From contig NC_088202.1 in NCBI RefSeq assembly GCF_037126465.1, positions 27,884,213-27,948,212 on the forward strand: a DNA stretch of 64,000 bases. The letters run 5' to 3'. Shown in pieces: positions 1 through 12,155 of this stretch. The DNA comes from Ornithodoros turicata (Eukaryota; Arthropoda; Arachnida; Ixodida; Argasidae). The notes under the pieces are model-generated. The model was not told the DNA's origin. It did no database searches and saw nothing but the letters and a program-made list of their open reading frames with translations. A program made the translations under genes and the position numbers. The stretch's first letter is position 1. Each line of letters starts with the position of its first letter.

Positions 1-496
1 TTGTTTGTGCGCGCCGTTCTTATGTTGACGTGCGCTCTCACGATGGGAGGTACGCAACTTCAACGTGAATACCGTCGAGACTGAACGGGCACGTTTGAAA
101 AACTTTTGCTTCTGCTATCTGAATTACGGCTTTGTTAGGCAAGCACGACAGTTGGATGTAGCTAATGTGCATTTCGCAACAAAGGGGGTTGTATAAAAGC
201 CAATTTAGAGGATGTCTTAGTAATCATGTCAAAAATAGAAGGAATGCTGTGGAAATATGCAGGCAAAAATATTCATCTGTAGGGAACTTTCGCCACATAG
301 AATTCGTTTTACCCATTTTATCCAAATAATTCAATCGCGTCAATTGAACTCCGAAGTCTGTAAAGTGAATGTAACATTTTTCTCATAGACTGAAAGCGCA
401 TCTCACGTTGATCGCATTCTATTAGAATATACATTTCCGACTATACCCTGATACAATGGTGATCCCTGAACAAAATCGCCGAGCAGAGAGGGATAC
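1..496. other. Left flank of the giant palindrome, no gene seen
   Basis: AT-rich sequence with no long reading frame and no recognised repeat. It has no counterpart beyond the right end of the inverted duplication, so it is taken as unique flank. The last shared sequence with the right arm begins near 497 with CTCGCACATTCAGTAAGG. Confidence 0.5.
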
Positions 497-1400
497 TCGC
501 ACATTCAGTAAGGAGACAGGCAAATTACAATTGCAGCTATCATTGTATTATCAACTGCAATAGCATTGTATAGTAGGGAATTACTTCGTAATGGAGTGGG
601 GTAAATCTGACATGAAAAATTCACTCTTCCTGGCAAACAACGTTACATCGCCTTGGCAAATTCCGTAGTTCCATTCAAAAAATTGAATTTATTTCTTGTA
701 AAATTTGATAAAATTACTTATAGTGCATGGCAAAGGTTCTCTACAAATAAATGTCGTTGATTCGTAGCAGAGACAAAACGAAAAGGGCCAGTTGGTTGAA
801 ACATGCTGGCGGTATTGCAACATACCTGCTAATCACGAAAACGTAGAAAAACGCGTGCTTTTCTGTAGCGTACTTTCATCTTTTTTTCTTTTCACGCGGT
901 TACTGAAACACCCTGTATACAGTACACTCCCCGTATGAATTCTAGGTGTAAACGGACTACTGATCCGTTCACCTTGCATACAAACAAAACCAGAACGTTC
1001 TCTAAAAAGTGGTAAAAAAAAACGGTGTAATGCACACCGTTGTGTAATGGGTTGATTCGAAGATGTTTGAGGACAGTTTTACATAAGGCCAAATGACATC
1101 TTGACACGAAACATTACGCTGATTCACGCACACAATCACACAATACCCCAAAGCAAAGAACAATAGTGATTTATTGATATATTTCAGAATAATGCTGGTT
1201 CCAGAAGGGACCTTGGAAGGAGTGGGGACAGTACACATATGACAATATGTATACATAATACACATATATACTGGCAACAATTCGAAAGAGACTCGCTAGA
1301 GTCGCGGTAAAGGGGCCCGAAGTTATATTTGCGTGCGTGACGATCGGTAGCACGAGTGTTCTATATGCCGGTAGTCCCACCTAAGCAGTAGAATAGTGCA

Positions 1401-1543
1401 TGTTGGAAAAAGCCGACAACCGACGCACCTTTAAGGAGCATGCGCACTAGTGCATGCGCTCACGCACACATTCGTTCCTTTCTCATTAAACCGGCTTAGT
1501 TCATCCTGAACAGTCGCTAGTCTGTCAGTCTCCAATTACAACA
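1401..1543 (+). repeat. Copia 5' LTR
   Basis: 143 bp beginning TGTTGGAAAAAGCC and ending CCAATTACAACA, so it has TG...CA termini. It differs from the 3' LTR at two positions (CCGGCTTAG here, CCTGCTTAA there). It is unusually short for an LTR but within the Copia range. Confidence 0.95.
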
Positions 1544-1557
1544 GGTTATGGGCCCAG
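1544..1557 (+). promoter_or_regulatory. Primer-binding site, half-tRNA-iMet type
   Basis: GGTTATGGGCCCAG lies directly after the 5' LTR. It is complementary to the anticodon stem-loop region of initiator tRNA-Met, not to a tRNA 3' end. Drosophila copia is known to prime from a cleaved tRNA-iMet fragment in this way, so this element probably uses the same half-molecule priming. Confidence 0.8.
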
Positions 1558-1622
1558 AAGAGCTGTGGATTTCACTGTGTGACTAAGAAGTCAGCGTGGA
1601 GGACTTTCGGGACAGCCTGAAG

Positions 1623-4600
1623 ATGGATGGAGCGAACAAGTTTGCCATAGCTCGGCTGACTGATGGGAACTATCAGTCATGGAAATTCAAGATGAGGATG
1701 TTACTGATACGTGAGGAAACTTGGACCTATGTTTCTGACGACACGCCAGACAACCCGCCGGAAGCTTGGAGCGCGGGGGACCGCAAGGCCCAGAGCACCA
1801 TATCTCTCTGCGTGGACGACACCCAGATTGTGCATATTTGCAATTGTTCGTCATCAAAGTCTATGTGGGAAGAGCTCTGTAAGGTGCACGAACGGGCCAA
1901 CTTGAGCAACAAACTCTACCTTTTGCGAAAGTTGTACCAGTCGAAGATGGAGAGAGACGAAGACATGCAAGCGTATATTAGGCGCGTTTTGGAATTGGTT
2001 CAACGCTTGAGGAGCATTGATCAAGAACCGACGGACTTTCAAGTTGCCGCACTACTTCTCAGTGGACTTCCAGACAGCTATGAAACCCTGGTCACGGCCC
2101 TGGATGCTCGCTCGGAAAAAGACCTCACGCTGGAATATGTCAAGGGCAAGCTGATGGACGAGTACAAGAGGAAGAGAAAGCTAATAGCTGCCACAAGCGA
2201 GTCTGAATCAGCACTTCGTTCACAAGCCAAGGAAAGAGGGATCCGTTCGAGTGCGGCTGATTCGGGGGAGTGCTTCTACTGTAAAAAGCGGGGCCACTTC
2301 AGACGGGATTGCCCAGCCAGGAATGCAGAAAGGAAAAGCTCACGCAGAGTTGGCGCCAAACAGCGTGCCAGGAAAGCTGCGTCGAGTCACTCGTCCTCTT
2401 CAGAAGCCGCCTTTCTTGCTGGGAGTCTCTCAGGGGCCTGGTACATTGACTCTGGAGCGACGAGCCATATGTGCAACGACAGATATTTTTTTGAGAAGAG
2501 CTACGAAGAGAAGTCAGAAGTTATCACTGTGGCGAACGGACAACAAGTCCTGGCTCAAGGTGTGGGAGACGGCATACTGTACTGCAGAATTAATGATTCA
2601 CTGATTCAGAAAGTACGAGTACAGAGGATTCTCTACGTTCCGTCATTGGAGAGCAACCTACTTTCGGTCAACAAGATAACTCAGCAGGGGAACGTTGTGA
2701 CCTTTCGAGAGGACCACTGCGTCGTTACAAGAGATGACCGCGTACTCGCTAGAGGTGAGGCTCACAAAGACCTTTATAAGCTTGTGATAGCCGATCCGGG
2801 AGCAGTCCGCGCTACGAGAGGTTCGAGTCATCGCAGCCACCATGACTGCATTCACGTGTGGCATCACCGCCTCGGACACCGCAACGAGGCGGCAGTACAG
2901 AGGCTACAAAAGGAACGCTTAGCGGATGGAATTGTAGTGAAGCAGTGCAAGGAACTGCTACAGTGTGCCAGCTGCATAAAAGGAAAGATGAAGCGTGCAT
3001 CATTTCCTCAACAGACTTCGTCGAGGTCAGAACATCCCCTAGACTTAGTTCATACGGACGTCTGCGGATCAATGTCGGTGATGACACCAAGCAAGAGCAA
3101 GTATTTCATCACCTTCACAGACGACTTCACTAGGTACACCTTGGTATACTTGCTCAGGTCTAAGGATGAAGTTCCTGGGAAGGTGGAGGAGTACCTGGCG
3201 TACGTTTCCAACAAATTTGGCGGATATCCAAAGATCCTGCGTGCTGACAACGGTACGGAGTACACTGGGGGTCGGACACGGGAAATTCTCCGGCAGACGG
3301 GTATCGTACTTCAGTCATCAGTGCCATACAGTCCGCAACAGAATGGCGTCGCAGAGAGAAAGAATCGCACGCTCTGCGAAAGTGCTAGAAGTATGCTGTT
3401 CGGAGCGGCTTTGCCGAAGACGTACTGGGGTGAAGCTGTTCTCACGGCATGCTACCTTCAGAACAGGGTCCCAGGTCGAGCAGTAGACAGGACGCCATAT
3501 GAGTTATGGAATAGTAGGAAGCCAAGCCTGGGTCATTTGAGGATCTTTGGGAGTAGGGCTTTCGTACACGTCCCAAAGGAGCACCGCGACAAGTGGGATG
3601 CCCATGCTACAGAAGGAACACTGTTCGGCTATAGTGATACACAGAAGGGGTACAGGATACTGATAGCCGGCACAAATATGGTTAAGACAGCCCGGAGCGT
3701 CGTCTTTGATGAAGGCCCTGTCATGAAAAGGTTCTGTCGCGAATCGGGATCACTGCTAGCACCTACACACCGACGCACCTCAGACGAACCCACCGCAGAT
3801 CTGTCAAACTGCGAGTTTGGCCGGCCTTACAATGGCATTATGGTGGACGCGTGTCCGACAACGTATGCACCGCCAAGTGTTGGCACACCGCTTAATGGAG
3901 TTAAGACGGCCGAAGTTGTTATCAGTGGTGATCAGGCACGGGAGAAGCCCGATGTCCAAGTGTCTGTCGGCCAAGGTCACGCCGTGGATATACCCAGGAG
4001 GTCGACGAGATCCAATAAAGGGGTGCCGCCTGTACGCCTTGCCTACAGTACAAAGCAGACTGAACTCGACAGTGATCCAGCTAACTGGAGGGAGATGCAG
4101 AAATTGCCGGAGTGCGAAAAGGCGAAATGGTTAGCAGCAGCGAAGGAGGAAATTGACTCGCTGCATCAGCTCAACACCTGGGATCTCGTGCCGTTACCAT
4201 CAGGGAAGCATCCATTCGGCTGCAAGTGGGTCTTTAAGACTAAACGGGATAAACAGGGGAACGTGGAACGGTACAAAGCGAGGTTGGTCGCTCAAGGCTT
4301 CTCTCAGAAATACGGGGAAGACTATGATGCTACGTTTGCCCCAGTAGCTTAACTGACGACACTGCGTGTCCTCTTGACCATAGCGGCAGCGGAAAGGCTA
4401 ATCGTTCGACATTTCGATGTCAAGACTGCATTCCTGAACGGTGACATAGAGGAGCATATATATATGAAGCAACCTGAAGGGTTTGTTACAGCAGGCGAGG
4501 AGCATCTAGTTTGCAGATTAAAAAAATCGCTGTACGGACTGAAGCAGGCAGCTAGAGCCTGGAACATAAAGGCCAACCAGGTGCTTCTGGAGGAGGGATT

Positions 4601-5618
4601 CAAACGCAGTGACGCCGACCCCTGCCTGTATTCTCAAAGGATTGACGAGAAGCTCTTGTATGTTCTCCTATATGTGGACGACATGTTGATTTGTCATCCA
4701 GCTAATTCGGTCATTACCGACACCTGGAAAAGATTAAACAAGCACTTCGAATTGAAGGATCTTGGCTCCGTCAGTCATTACCTAGGGATTGAAATCGAGA
4801 GACCACGTGATGATTGCTTTCTCCTTCATCAGCGCAATAAAATCACCACACTATTGGCAAAGCACCGGCTTGATGACGCCAAGGGGAGCGCCATTCCCAT
4901 AAATACAGACTACCCGAAGCTCTTGGGTGATCAGCTGCTACCAGATAACGACCACTATCGTCAAGCGGTCGGAGAGCTGCTATACCTGAGCACGACAACA
5001 CGCCCGGACATAGCCTGCGCCGTGGGTTACCTTTGCCGGCGTGTTAGCCACCCACGTCACTGTGACTGGACTGCAGTCAAGAAGGTATTTCGATACCTTA
5101 AGCAAACCGTCGATTACAAGTTGCGGCTCTCAGGGGAGTTGAAAGCAAGGCTTGTCTGTTACGCAGATGCCGACTGGGCAGGAGACGTCACCGACAGGAA
5201 GTCAACCAGTGGGTACTTTGTAAGGCTGGGGACTAGTCCTGTGTCTTGGTCCAGCAAGAAACAGACTTCGGTAGCACTTTCCTCCACGGAAGCAGAATAC
5301 GTGTCGGCCGCACACGCTTCACAGGAGGTGCTGTGGCTTCGACAGCTGCTAATTGACTTCGGTTAGAGGGACGTAGAGCCGACCTGTATGTATGAAGACA
5401 ACCAAGGATGCGTCAAGCTCTCGATCAGTGAGGGCGTCAGCGCACGGACCAAGCACATCGACGTACGGCACCACCACCTGAGAGACTTAGTTGAGAAAAA
5501 GGTTGTCAAACTCCAGTACTGTCAAACTAGCGACATGGTCGCAGACATCTTTACCAGACCTCTTCCGAAACCACGGTTCGAGGGGCTCAGGGACAGTATG
5601 AACGTCGTTAAGGGCTGA
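1623..5618 (+). pseudogene. gag-pol: Copia gag-pol polyprotein, two in-frame stops
   Basis: One frame of about 1331 codons starting at ATG 1623 (upstream in-frame TAA at 1584). Approximate codon order: gag, then the CCHC knuckle CFYCKKRGHFRRDC (217-230), protease DSGAT (about 276), integrase HHCC zinc domain (about 414-451), and the DDE core with Asp in HTDVCG (479), Asp in RADNGTEYT (542) and Glu in GVAERKNR (about 578). The Copia reverse transcriptase follows with YVDDM near 1016, then RNase H (YADADWAGD near 1180), ending in the DIFTRPLP region. The order integrase before reverse transcriptase defines Ty1/copia. TAA at 4350-4352 cuts the start of the reverse transcriptase and TAG at 5364-5366 cuts RNase H. 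All other motifs look intact. Confidence 0.96.
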
Positions 5619-5623
5619 TTGTC

Positions 5624-5632
5624 GAGAGGGGG
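5624..5632 (+). promoter_or_regulatory. Polypurine tract of Copia
   Basis: GAGAGGGGG directly abuts the TGTTGG start of the 3' LTR. This is the expected place for the plus-strand DNA primer. Confidence 0.8.
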
Positions 5633-5775
5633 TGTTGGAAAAAGCCGACAACCGACGCACCTTTAAGGAGCATGCGCACTAGTGCATGCGCTCACGCACA
5701 CATTCGTTCCTTTCTCATTAAACCTGCTTAATTCATCCTGAACAGTCGCTAGTCTGTCAGTCTCCAATTACAACA
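5633..5775 (+). repeat. Copia 3' LTR
   Basis: 143 bp, 141 identical by eye to the 5' LTR, ending CAACA and followed by target duplication GTGCA. Confidence 0.95.
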
Positions 5776-5780
5776 GTGCA

Positions 5781-6520
5781 TAGTGCAGTGTTCTTCAGGA
5801 GAGCTTTCTCTTGATTGTAGTGCCCTGCTGACCGCATGTGAAATTCCATTAGAAATCGGACGCGTTGGTAATCCGAAGATATATGTAGCGGTGCGTCTCC
5901 TTTACAAAGCTACCTTGCAAGCACTATATTGACAAAGCCTTCCTCCTACACGTAACCAGCGTACATACAGTTTTGTCGACGTTCAACATCATTTGCAATT
6001 TGTCACACCACTCGTTCATGTGTTCTAAACTGCTTTGTAAAGATGTGTCCTCACTATGCCGATCAGCAAGGCTGATCGGCATAGTGAGCCATAAGCAAAG
6101 TACACCGGAAATACACACACACAACATAGGGAGGACGCAAGTTTAGATATCCCTATGTTTTTTGGAATATATCGCGCCATATATTATACACTCATCAGCG
6201 AATAAACATGCTTTACAGTTAATGTTACTCAACATGTCATTTATATAAAAAAGAAACAGAAATGTCTCAAGACTGACTCCTGTGGTATAAACCAGATGTG
6301 GTACCCAGTCTTTGTAGGGTTACTTATGTTCATTTATATTCCACAAACTGGGTTCGACCACACGAAGCCGGAGCCAAGCCATGATCTTGGTATTAGGTGC
6401 CAGTTTTCTGTAGAGTACGTGCACGGTTAAATGCCTTCCAGGGACGCAAAAACAAAATGACAATGTGTAGGTTATTATCTAAAGCTAATACCAAATCGTG
6501 GATGAAACCACAGCGGGCCG
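5781..6520 (-). pseudogene. Decayed LINE reverse transcriptase, left arm
   Basis: The minus strand carries scattered pieces of a Jockey/L2-type reverse transcriptase, including the segment LEHMNEWCDKLQMMLNVDKT at about 5990-6080, which normally lies just after the catalytic YADD box. Frames are broken throughout. The same fragment exists in mirror orientation at 19865-20610, so it was already present before the palindrome formed. A short duplication containing GATCAGCAAGGCTGATC near 6060-6080 is private to this copy. Further decayed 3' sequence of the same element continues on the other side of the Copia insertion, at about 1000-1395. Confidence 0.7.
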
Positions 6521-7164
6521 TGACAGCGAAGTAATCCCCACGAAATCGATGCTACAAGGGAGACAGTAATCCATTTTCTTCTATGAATGATGTTACTTGA
6601 TCACAACGTTAATTGTTTCGAAATTATGAGCTCGAGCAATTCACAACAGCTGAAGAGAAGAGATAATTCGAAACCAAAGATGAGTCTCATGCCTTACGTA
6701 TCGGTTTTACACAAGCGCATTTGCATTCGTTCGAGGCATTCCCTTCGTACAGTGACATTTGGAAAATAATTTTGAGGACTTCGGCAACCTGCTCGGTACG
6801 TTCTAAAAAATAATTCGCAATATTGTATTGTCCAGAAGACTTCTAAAACGCGTCCTGGAGTAGCCAGTCCCGAGTCTTTTGGGACTAATATCTCCACATT
6901 TTTTGTTTACCAGTAAACCCGAAGAATACTTCTTGATGCATGATCTAGGACGCGGCTAAAATATTCCTTTTTAGCTTCACTTAATTTCCGCTTTTAGGAC
7001 TTTCGTCAAACCTGGAACCAAGGTTAGATTACTTCGCCGTCTAATTTTAGTTATGCCACGCTTAAGATGCAAAATGTCGCGTGTTATCCATGGTCTCCGA
7101 GTGTAAACCTTGTGAGTCTTCTTGGGCGTTATGCACATGCTTACAGTGGCCTTGAAAATTTTCC

Positions 7165-7220
7165 AGACATTATAATAGTAGATAGATAGATAATAGTAGA
7201 TAGAATAGAATAGAAATGAT
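7165..7220 (+). repeat. AGATAG/GAATA microsatellite
   Basis: A short run of ATAGTAGATAGATAG and AGAATAGAATAG repeats. The right arm has unrelated non-repeat sequence at the mirror position (about 19195-19240), so the tract differs between arms. Confidence 0.7.
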
Positions 7221-7397
7221 AGAAGGATCTGCCCCAGAGAAATCGTACGAGTAGAATGTCTGGATTTAGGTTTTGTATGCTACTGAACGTTACATGGTGC
7301 ATCTCAAAAGGACCACCTTGGGATCTGAAAGTCCACCAATTGCTTGGCAGTCCCATTTCCAGAAAAAAAGTATTAGACACTAGGAACATATCAAGTA

Positions 7398-7823
7398 TTG
7401 CTGGCCTCCTTACGTGATCGCCTCTCTAAAACCATGTGGACAGGCGACAGCATGAATCACTCGTTCCTCGCGCGAATCGACCCCAACTGCACCTACTGCC
7501 TCCCATCGAAGATGCCAAGGCCGTTAGAGTCCGTCATCCATCGCCTGCGACTCAACGTCCCGTTTGCAGCAGCATTCCTTCATAAGATAGGTGCCGTTCG
7601 ATCGCCGAACTGTTCAACTTGTGGAACTATGGAGAACACAGAGCACGTGCTGGTCACCTGCCGGCGCTTCGACTCTAGTCGGCGAATACTGAAGAACGCC
7701 ATCGCGAAACCTGACAACCGACCATTTAGTGTTGAGAAGGTACTGGGAGCTGGCCAAGGCAGCAGCAGCAACCTGTGCTGTGTGCGCTCACGACCTACCT
7801 CAGGGACATACGTGTTGTTATAA
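7398..7823 (+). pseudogene. LINE ORF2 C-terminal fragment, left arm
   Basis: An open stretch of 141 codons matching the extreme C-terminus of I-group LINE ORF2 proteins. It contains the SVIHRLRLNV-like segment and a zinc motif of form C-x2-C-x7-H-x4-C (CSTCGTMENTEHVLVTC). The same segment type recurs in the LINE at 56-60.9 kb and in the scrap at 23383-23550. It lacks endonuclease, reverse transcriptase and RNase H, so it is a 5'-truncated relic. It is mirrored at 18585-19010. A frame disturbance near the end makes the two arms' last 25 residues differ. Confidence 0.75.
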
Positions 7824-7985
7824 TTTTTTAATTCATTCAGTGCTTCCACATGTCAAGCGTCCTGGAACAGCTGGTCACACCAGTGCGACCTACGTTTCCA
7901 TTTTTTTTCTTTATATTTCTATTTCTATTCTATTCTGATGCACAAGTTTCTTGAATTTTAGTGTAGCTTTTGACGACTGGGGATA

Positions 7986-10055
7986 CACTCTTAAACCCGT
8001 ACCTTTTATTGTAACTTTTAGAAACATGTAACTTCTGTATAGACGTAGATTTCGAGATTTCTTATAGGTTACACCACTGTAACGTATATTTAGAGGTTAA
8101 AAGCGACCAAAGTCATGTCTTTACAACACGAATAGAAGTTACATCTCGGAAAAAACAAAAACATCTTGTTGTAACTTATAAATGTACCCTCTACTCCGAC
8201 ACTGTAACTTCTAAGCGAAATCTCCAACGATAATCTCTTTGTTAGTTTCTTATCGTTTGTTTTCCTTTTGTTTTTCAGCATAATGCCGCGTTTCAGCCTC
8301 CCATTCGAGACGACAGTTGCGAATCTACGCTGTTATTTTTTATCTGTTTCAGCGTCACCTATACGTCAACTACATGTTATCAATGCTGTATGAACACAGA
8401 TTATAAGTTCGCAGTCTGAAATACAGATAGTATGTTTCTTTCTAAAGGGTGGAAAACAATTGTCAATGCCGCAACCACCAAGATTTCCGATTTCGCTGCG
8501 TAGCCGAGCCTGGTCTAGGTCTATCCACACTGAGAGCGGTTTCCTTGAAACGCTTAACGCTCGTCGTCCGTCCGTTAACAAGCGTAATCTGTTTTAATCA
8601 GTGGTTTTCCTCGCGTTTATCATAGTATCGTCAGGAACACCGGAAAAGCTAGATGTCGCTAGCAAACAAGTATATTTTCGGTGTTCTGAGGGGAAAGTGT
8701 AGTGAGTGCGAAGATTGCAAAGAATATATAACCGAAAACGAACGTCACCACCGCAGCCCTAATTCACACACTTCATACACTGGGTAGGTGTACATTTTGT
8801 GCTAGGTACGTGCGTTATTTTGATAGCAAGAGCTCTTAGCGCATGTTTGTTGTGATTATGACAAGCGTTTTGCGGTCCTGCATATGAACGCCACTTACGC
8901 TTGCTACTTTTCTGCTCTTACTTGGTCGCCAAGTCAATACACCGGCGTGCATTTTGCGAGCTGCGGATATATGCATCGAGATATATAATTCGCAGCTTCC
9001 TACTTGTTGTATTCTTACGATATTCTAAGACTCAATCGCGGAGTGAACGCCTTCCCGCATTTATGCTGATTTGTACCTTGTGCTTTGTACGGATTTGAAT
9101 GGTTCCGTAAATGTTACTCTCATTGCCCAAACTTTTGTTCCCAGGATCCCACATGCAGGTTCACATACCGTCACCAGCGCAATGCAGTACCTCACAAACT
9201 CGTCCCAGAGCGCCTCCAACGCTGATAACGCAGTATTGTAGTGTCTCCTGCGTTACTGTACACTCATATTCCTCAAGGTTGTGTGCGTTTTATGTAATAC
9301 TGTATTGCCATTTGCGCTCGCCTCTGCAACACGAATGTGGAATAAATTTTTTTCTGCTGCAATTCTCCATTTCGTTGGGTGTGTTCAGCTTAGCAAACAT
9401 AGGTCAGTTGTTTTGACTCGCTAGCTTCCTCGCACTTTTATGCATTGCTTCTCCACTTAGAAGATAGTTCTTTTTTCCACATACATGGTAAAGCGACCAT
9501 GGTTTCTCCTCACATCAGAATCGCACTTGTGCACAATGTGTCACCTCTCGACAGACTTCTGTTTTTGTAATATACATATGTTCAAGATCTCCTTTTCTGC
9601 TGGTTCATTTTGGTACCTTGGTGTGTTCTGTAAATGTCTGTCGATATCCCACGCACAGGGTGTTTGTTTTTATTCGCATCACACCAGCGCTCATTTGACA
9701 GGTGGGTTATGTTAATTTTCGCAAATTAACCCATCCGTAGTTACAAACATTTCCGACATTTCCTGACGCATGTGTTTGTAACTACGGATCGACTAATTAG
9801 CAAAAATTCACATAACCCACCTGCCAAATGAGCGCTACTCTGTTGCGAATAAAAATGAACATCCTGTATAAAAAGCCGCACGTTGGCGTTACCTTTACGG
9901 GCAGGTGCTGGATTGAAGGCCGTAACCTCTAATTAGTGGGTTTCCTTGTAACTTTTATAAAAGGGGTCGCTCAGAGGGTACCTGGTAGCTTCTGAAATAG
10001 AGGGTAAAATATTGCGATTTTTTACCCTTTACTAAAGTGTACGGAGTTAAGAGTG
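7986..10055. mobile_element. 2070-bp TA-flanked TIR element, left arm only
   Basis: The termini CACTCTTAAACCCGTACC and GTACGGAGTTAAGAGTG are imperfect inverted repeats. TA dinucleotides flank both ends (7984-7985, 10056-10057). The right arm at about 18426 shows a single TA at the joined site, giving a clean empty allele. The 2-bp TA duplication suggests a Tc1/mariner-type transposition, but I recognise no transposase: the longest frames (near 8901-9416) resemble nothing known and look like chance. It is therefore called non-autonomous. Confidence 0.85.
9656..9866. mobile_element. Fold-back MITE nested in the TA element
   Basis: A 211-bp hairpin-like insert. The outer ends CAGGGTGTTTGTTTTTATTC and GAATAAAAATGAACATCCTG are inverted, and the arms continue through GCTCATTTG.CAGGTGGGTTA to an inner GTAGTTACAAACA loop pair. 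The right end is followed by TA. The CAGGGTGTTT terminus resembles mariner-type ends common in arthropods. Confidence 0.7.
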
Positions 10056-10639
10056 TAGTTCATAACAAAAGGCAATATCCAGTATTGTGTTTCCATTCAT
10101 GAAGTCTCCAACTCCGGCAAAGGTTTCCTATATAGTTTGCGTTCGGCAGGTTTGTATGTTCTGTAACTTGGGTGCAGGTGATTTATACGCGCAAGGATAA
10201 CTTTTTGATGATGTGTTACTGTTGCAAATCATGTAACCATATAACTCAAGAAAGAAGGCATATAACTGCTTGCCGTAGCTGGCCACGCTTAGGAAGGCAA
10301 CAGTCAGGACTATCGCTAGGCGGAACTATATATTCATCAATCGTGGCATTGTACTCTTAACCGTATTCAATGCAGTGTTGTGCCCGCTACTCAATTTAGG
10401 TAGCGAAATACCGCTACCGGCTACCCTATTTAAAAGTATCGCGATACTAGCGACTCAACAAATTTACGAATGTAGCGCGATACCGATACAGCTACCAAAA
10501 AAATGTAGCGCAATTACCCTTCTTCTACTTTCTCGCCGAAGGCCTATTAATGTGTGATTCGATACATTCCAAGATATTTGCTCTTGCTGATACTTTATTT
10601 CTTGCGATCAGTACTTTCTGAAAAAGTCATTACACACTT

Positions 10640-11099
10640 GCATTCAACTTCAAGAGCAGTTGCCGCCCAATGTTCCTGTCACTGAGCCTAACACCTTTCT
10701 TGGTGAACGTATCGGCGATAACACTAAAAAGTCGTTCGGCAGACGCACTTGATGGAACGGCGGTATTCAGCTTGAGGAACGCCCCGTGCACTCTTAGATA
10801 ACCCTGCTTTAGCGATGTGAAATTAAATTTATCTGGCTCAAAGAGGTACTAAGTACAGTTGGATCTGCTGTAGAAGTTGACTCCCCAAAAGAAAAGAAAT
10901 CACCTGCATGGAGCTCGCTCGTGGATTCCTCGACGCGCTCACTTGAGGCGACCGAACACCTTAACATTTCGTTTACGGTGAAGCCGGTTACTTCCTTTCG
11001 TTGGTTTTCATCCGTGAGCCATGAGAGCTTGAACCTCGGAATTAAGACAGCAGCGATTTGAAGGCTCTTGTCTGACATGAATCGGTCGAACCTAAAGTG
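10640..11099 (-). pseudogene. hAT transposase C-terminal remnant, left arm
   Basis: This is the mirror of the right-arm frame at 17393-17851, including the conserved SASAERLFSV-like dimerisation region. A small deletion near 10850 removes about 11 bp compared with the right arm and shifts the frame after ...STADPT. The upstream side is cut by the element at 11100. It is not functional. Confidence 0.8.
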
Positions 11100-12155
11100 C
11101 ACAGTAAATTCAAAAACACCCTTTTGGGTATAAACCGCTTACACCTTTTTGTCCTATGGCTGTCACCCTTTTTTACACCACATCAACCGTAACACCCTTT
11201 CAAAAAGGTGTATTGTGCAAAAAACACCTGTTTAAACACCCTTTTAGGAGGGCGTTTAACACTCTTACACTCATTCGCTCTTACACCCATAAGCTCCCGC
11301 GGCAGCATGCTGAGCCATGCAGTCCGACGTTTTTGCTTGTATGGCAACAACCACCCTAGCGACGGCACAGTTCCAGCCGCGGTTCCACAGCAAAACCTAA
11401 ACTGGAGCGCAGTGCGTCACTGGCAATCCTCATCGTCCTAGCAATACTGTGAGTGAGCAAAAAAAAAGAACAATTCAAATAAAATGAAAACAAAACAGTT
11501 GGACATATGTAAGGGAAGAGGTGAAGATCGCAACATCGTAACGCCGTCCGTGCTCGTGAAATGAGCGGCGTTACGATGCTGCCATCTTCAGGCGATGCCT
11601 GTAATGAGCCCGAGCACTCTCGGTAGCCTAAATTGGCGTACCAGATTGATCATATAATGAAATGCAGTTCGTTGGAGTATATTCGCTAAGCTTAGTGCGG
11701 TAAAACTCGTCTGTAACGGTGACGAACATGTGCCTTTGCAATTAACACGTACGCCTGTAACGAGTCAATATATCAGCGAGCTTCCTGACATCCCTCCCTG
11801 TCAAATATTGTGTTTTCAACTCAAGCTATCGTCTATAATGTGATTACCTAATGAGCGGAGCTGTCAAGCCAATGTAATTTTTCTCTCACCAATGAAAACA
11901 CCGTTTCCAACACCAGTGTAGAAAGGGTGTATATAAGGTAAACACCTTTTTCGGCACCAGTGTTACTTGAAGGGTGTAAAGACAGGTGTAAACGCATAAA
12001 AACACCCTTTTTGATACAGCACTTGGTGTAATAAAGAGTGTATTTTCTCATACACCATTTTTGCGGCCTTTGGTTATCTTTGTGGAATTAAAAAAGGTGT
12101 ATTTGCTTAAAAACACCTTATTTAACCCAGAAAGGGTGTTTTTGAATTTACTGTG
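11100..12155. mobile_element. 1056-bp TIR element with ACACCCTTTT repeats, inside hAT
   Basis: The termini are CACAGTAAATTCAAAAACAC and its inverse ending ACTGTG. Dozens of ACACCCTTTT/AAAAGGGTGT motifs fill the outer 200 bp on both sides, a subterminal repeat array. The immediate flanks are TG on both sides, and the right-arm empty site is AAAGTAAATACC at about 17372. The centre holds a GC-rich hairpin (ATCGTAACGCCG, about 11534-11577). No transposase is recognised, and the superfamily is undetermined because a 2-bp TG duplication is not typical. Confidence 0.85.

Larger units (their letters stand above)
1401..5775 (+). mobile_element. Ty1/copia LTR retrotransposon, structurally complete
   Basis: A complete 4375-bp element with two 143-bp LTRs that start TGTTGG and end CAACA. 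It is flanked by the 5-bp target duplication GTGCA (1396-1400 and 5776-5780). A primer-binding site follows the 5' LTR, and a G-rich polypurine tract precedes the 3' LTR. The LTRs differ at only two visible positions, suggesting a recent insertion. The right palindrome arm at about 20600-20615 has the matching uninterrupted site, so this copy arrived after, or independently of, the duplication. The single coding frame is broken by two stops, so the copy is not autonomous. Confidence 0.96.

Noticed and set aside
892..1380. Overlapping minus-strand frames of 69-92 codons
   Set aside because: They lie in decayed LINE sequence shared with the right arm, change frame repeatedly and match no protein as read.
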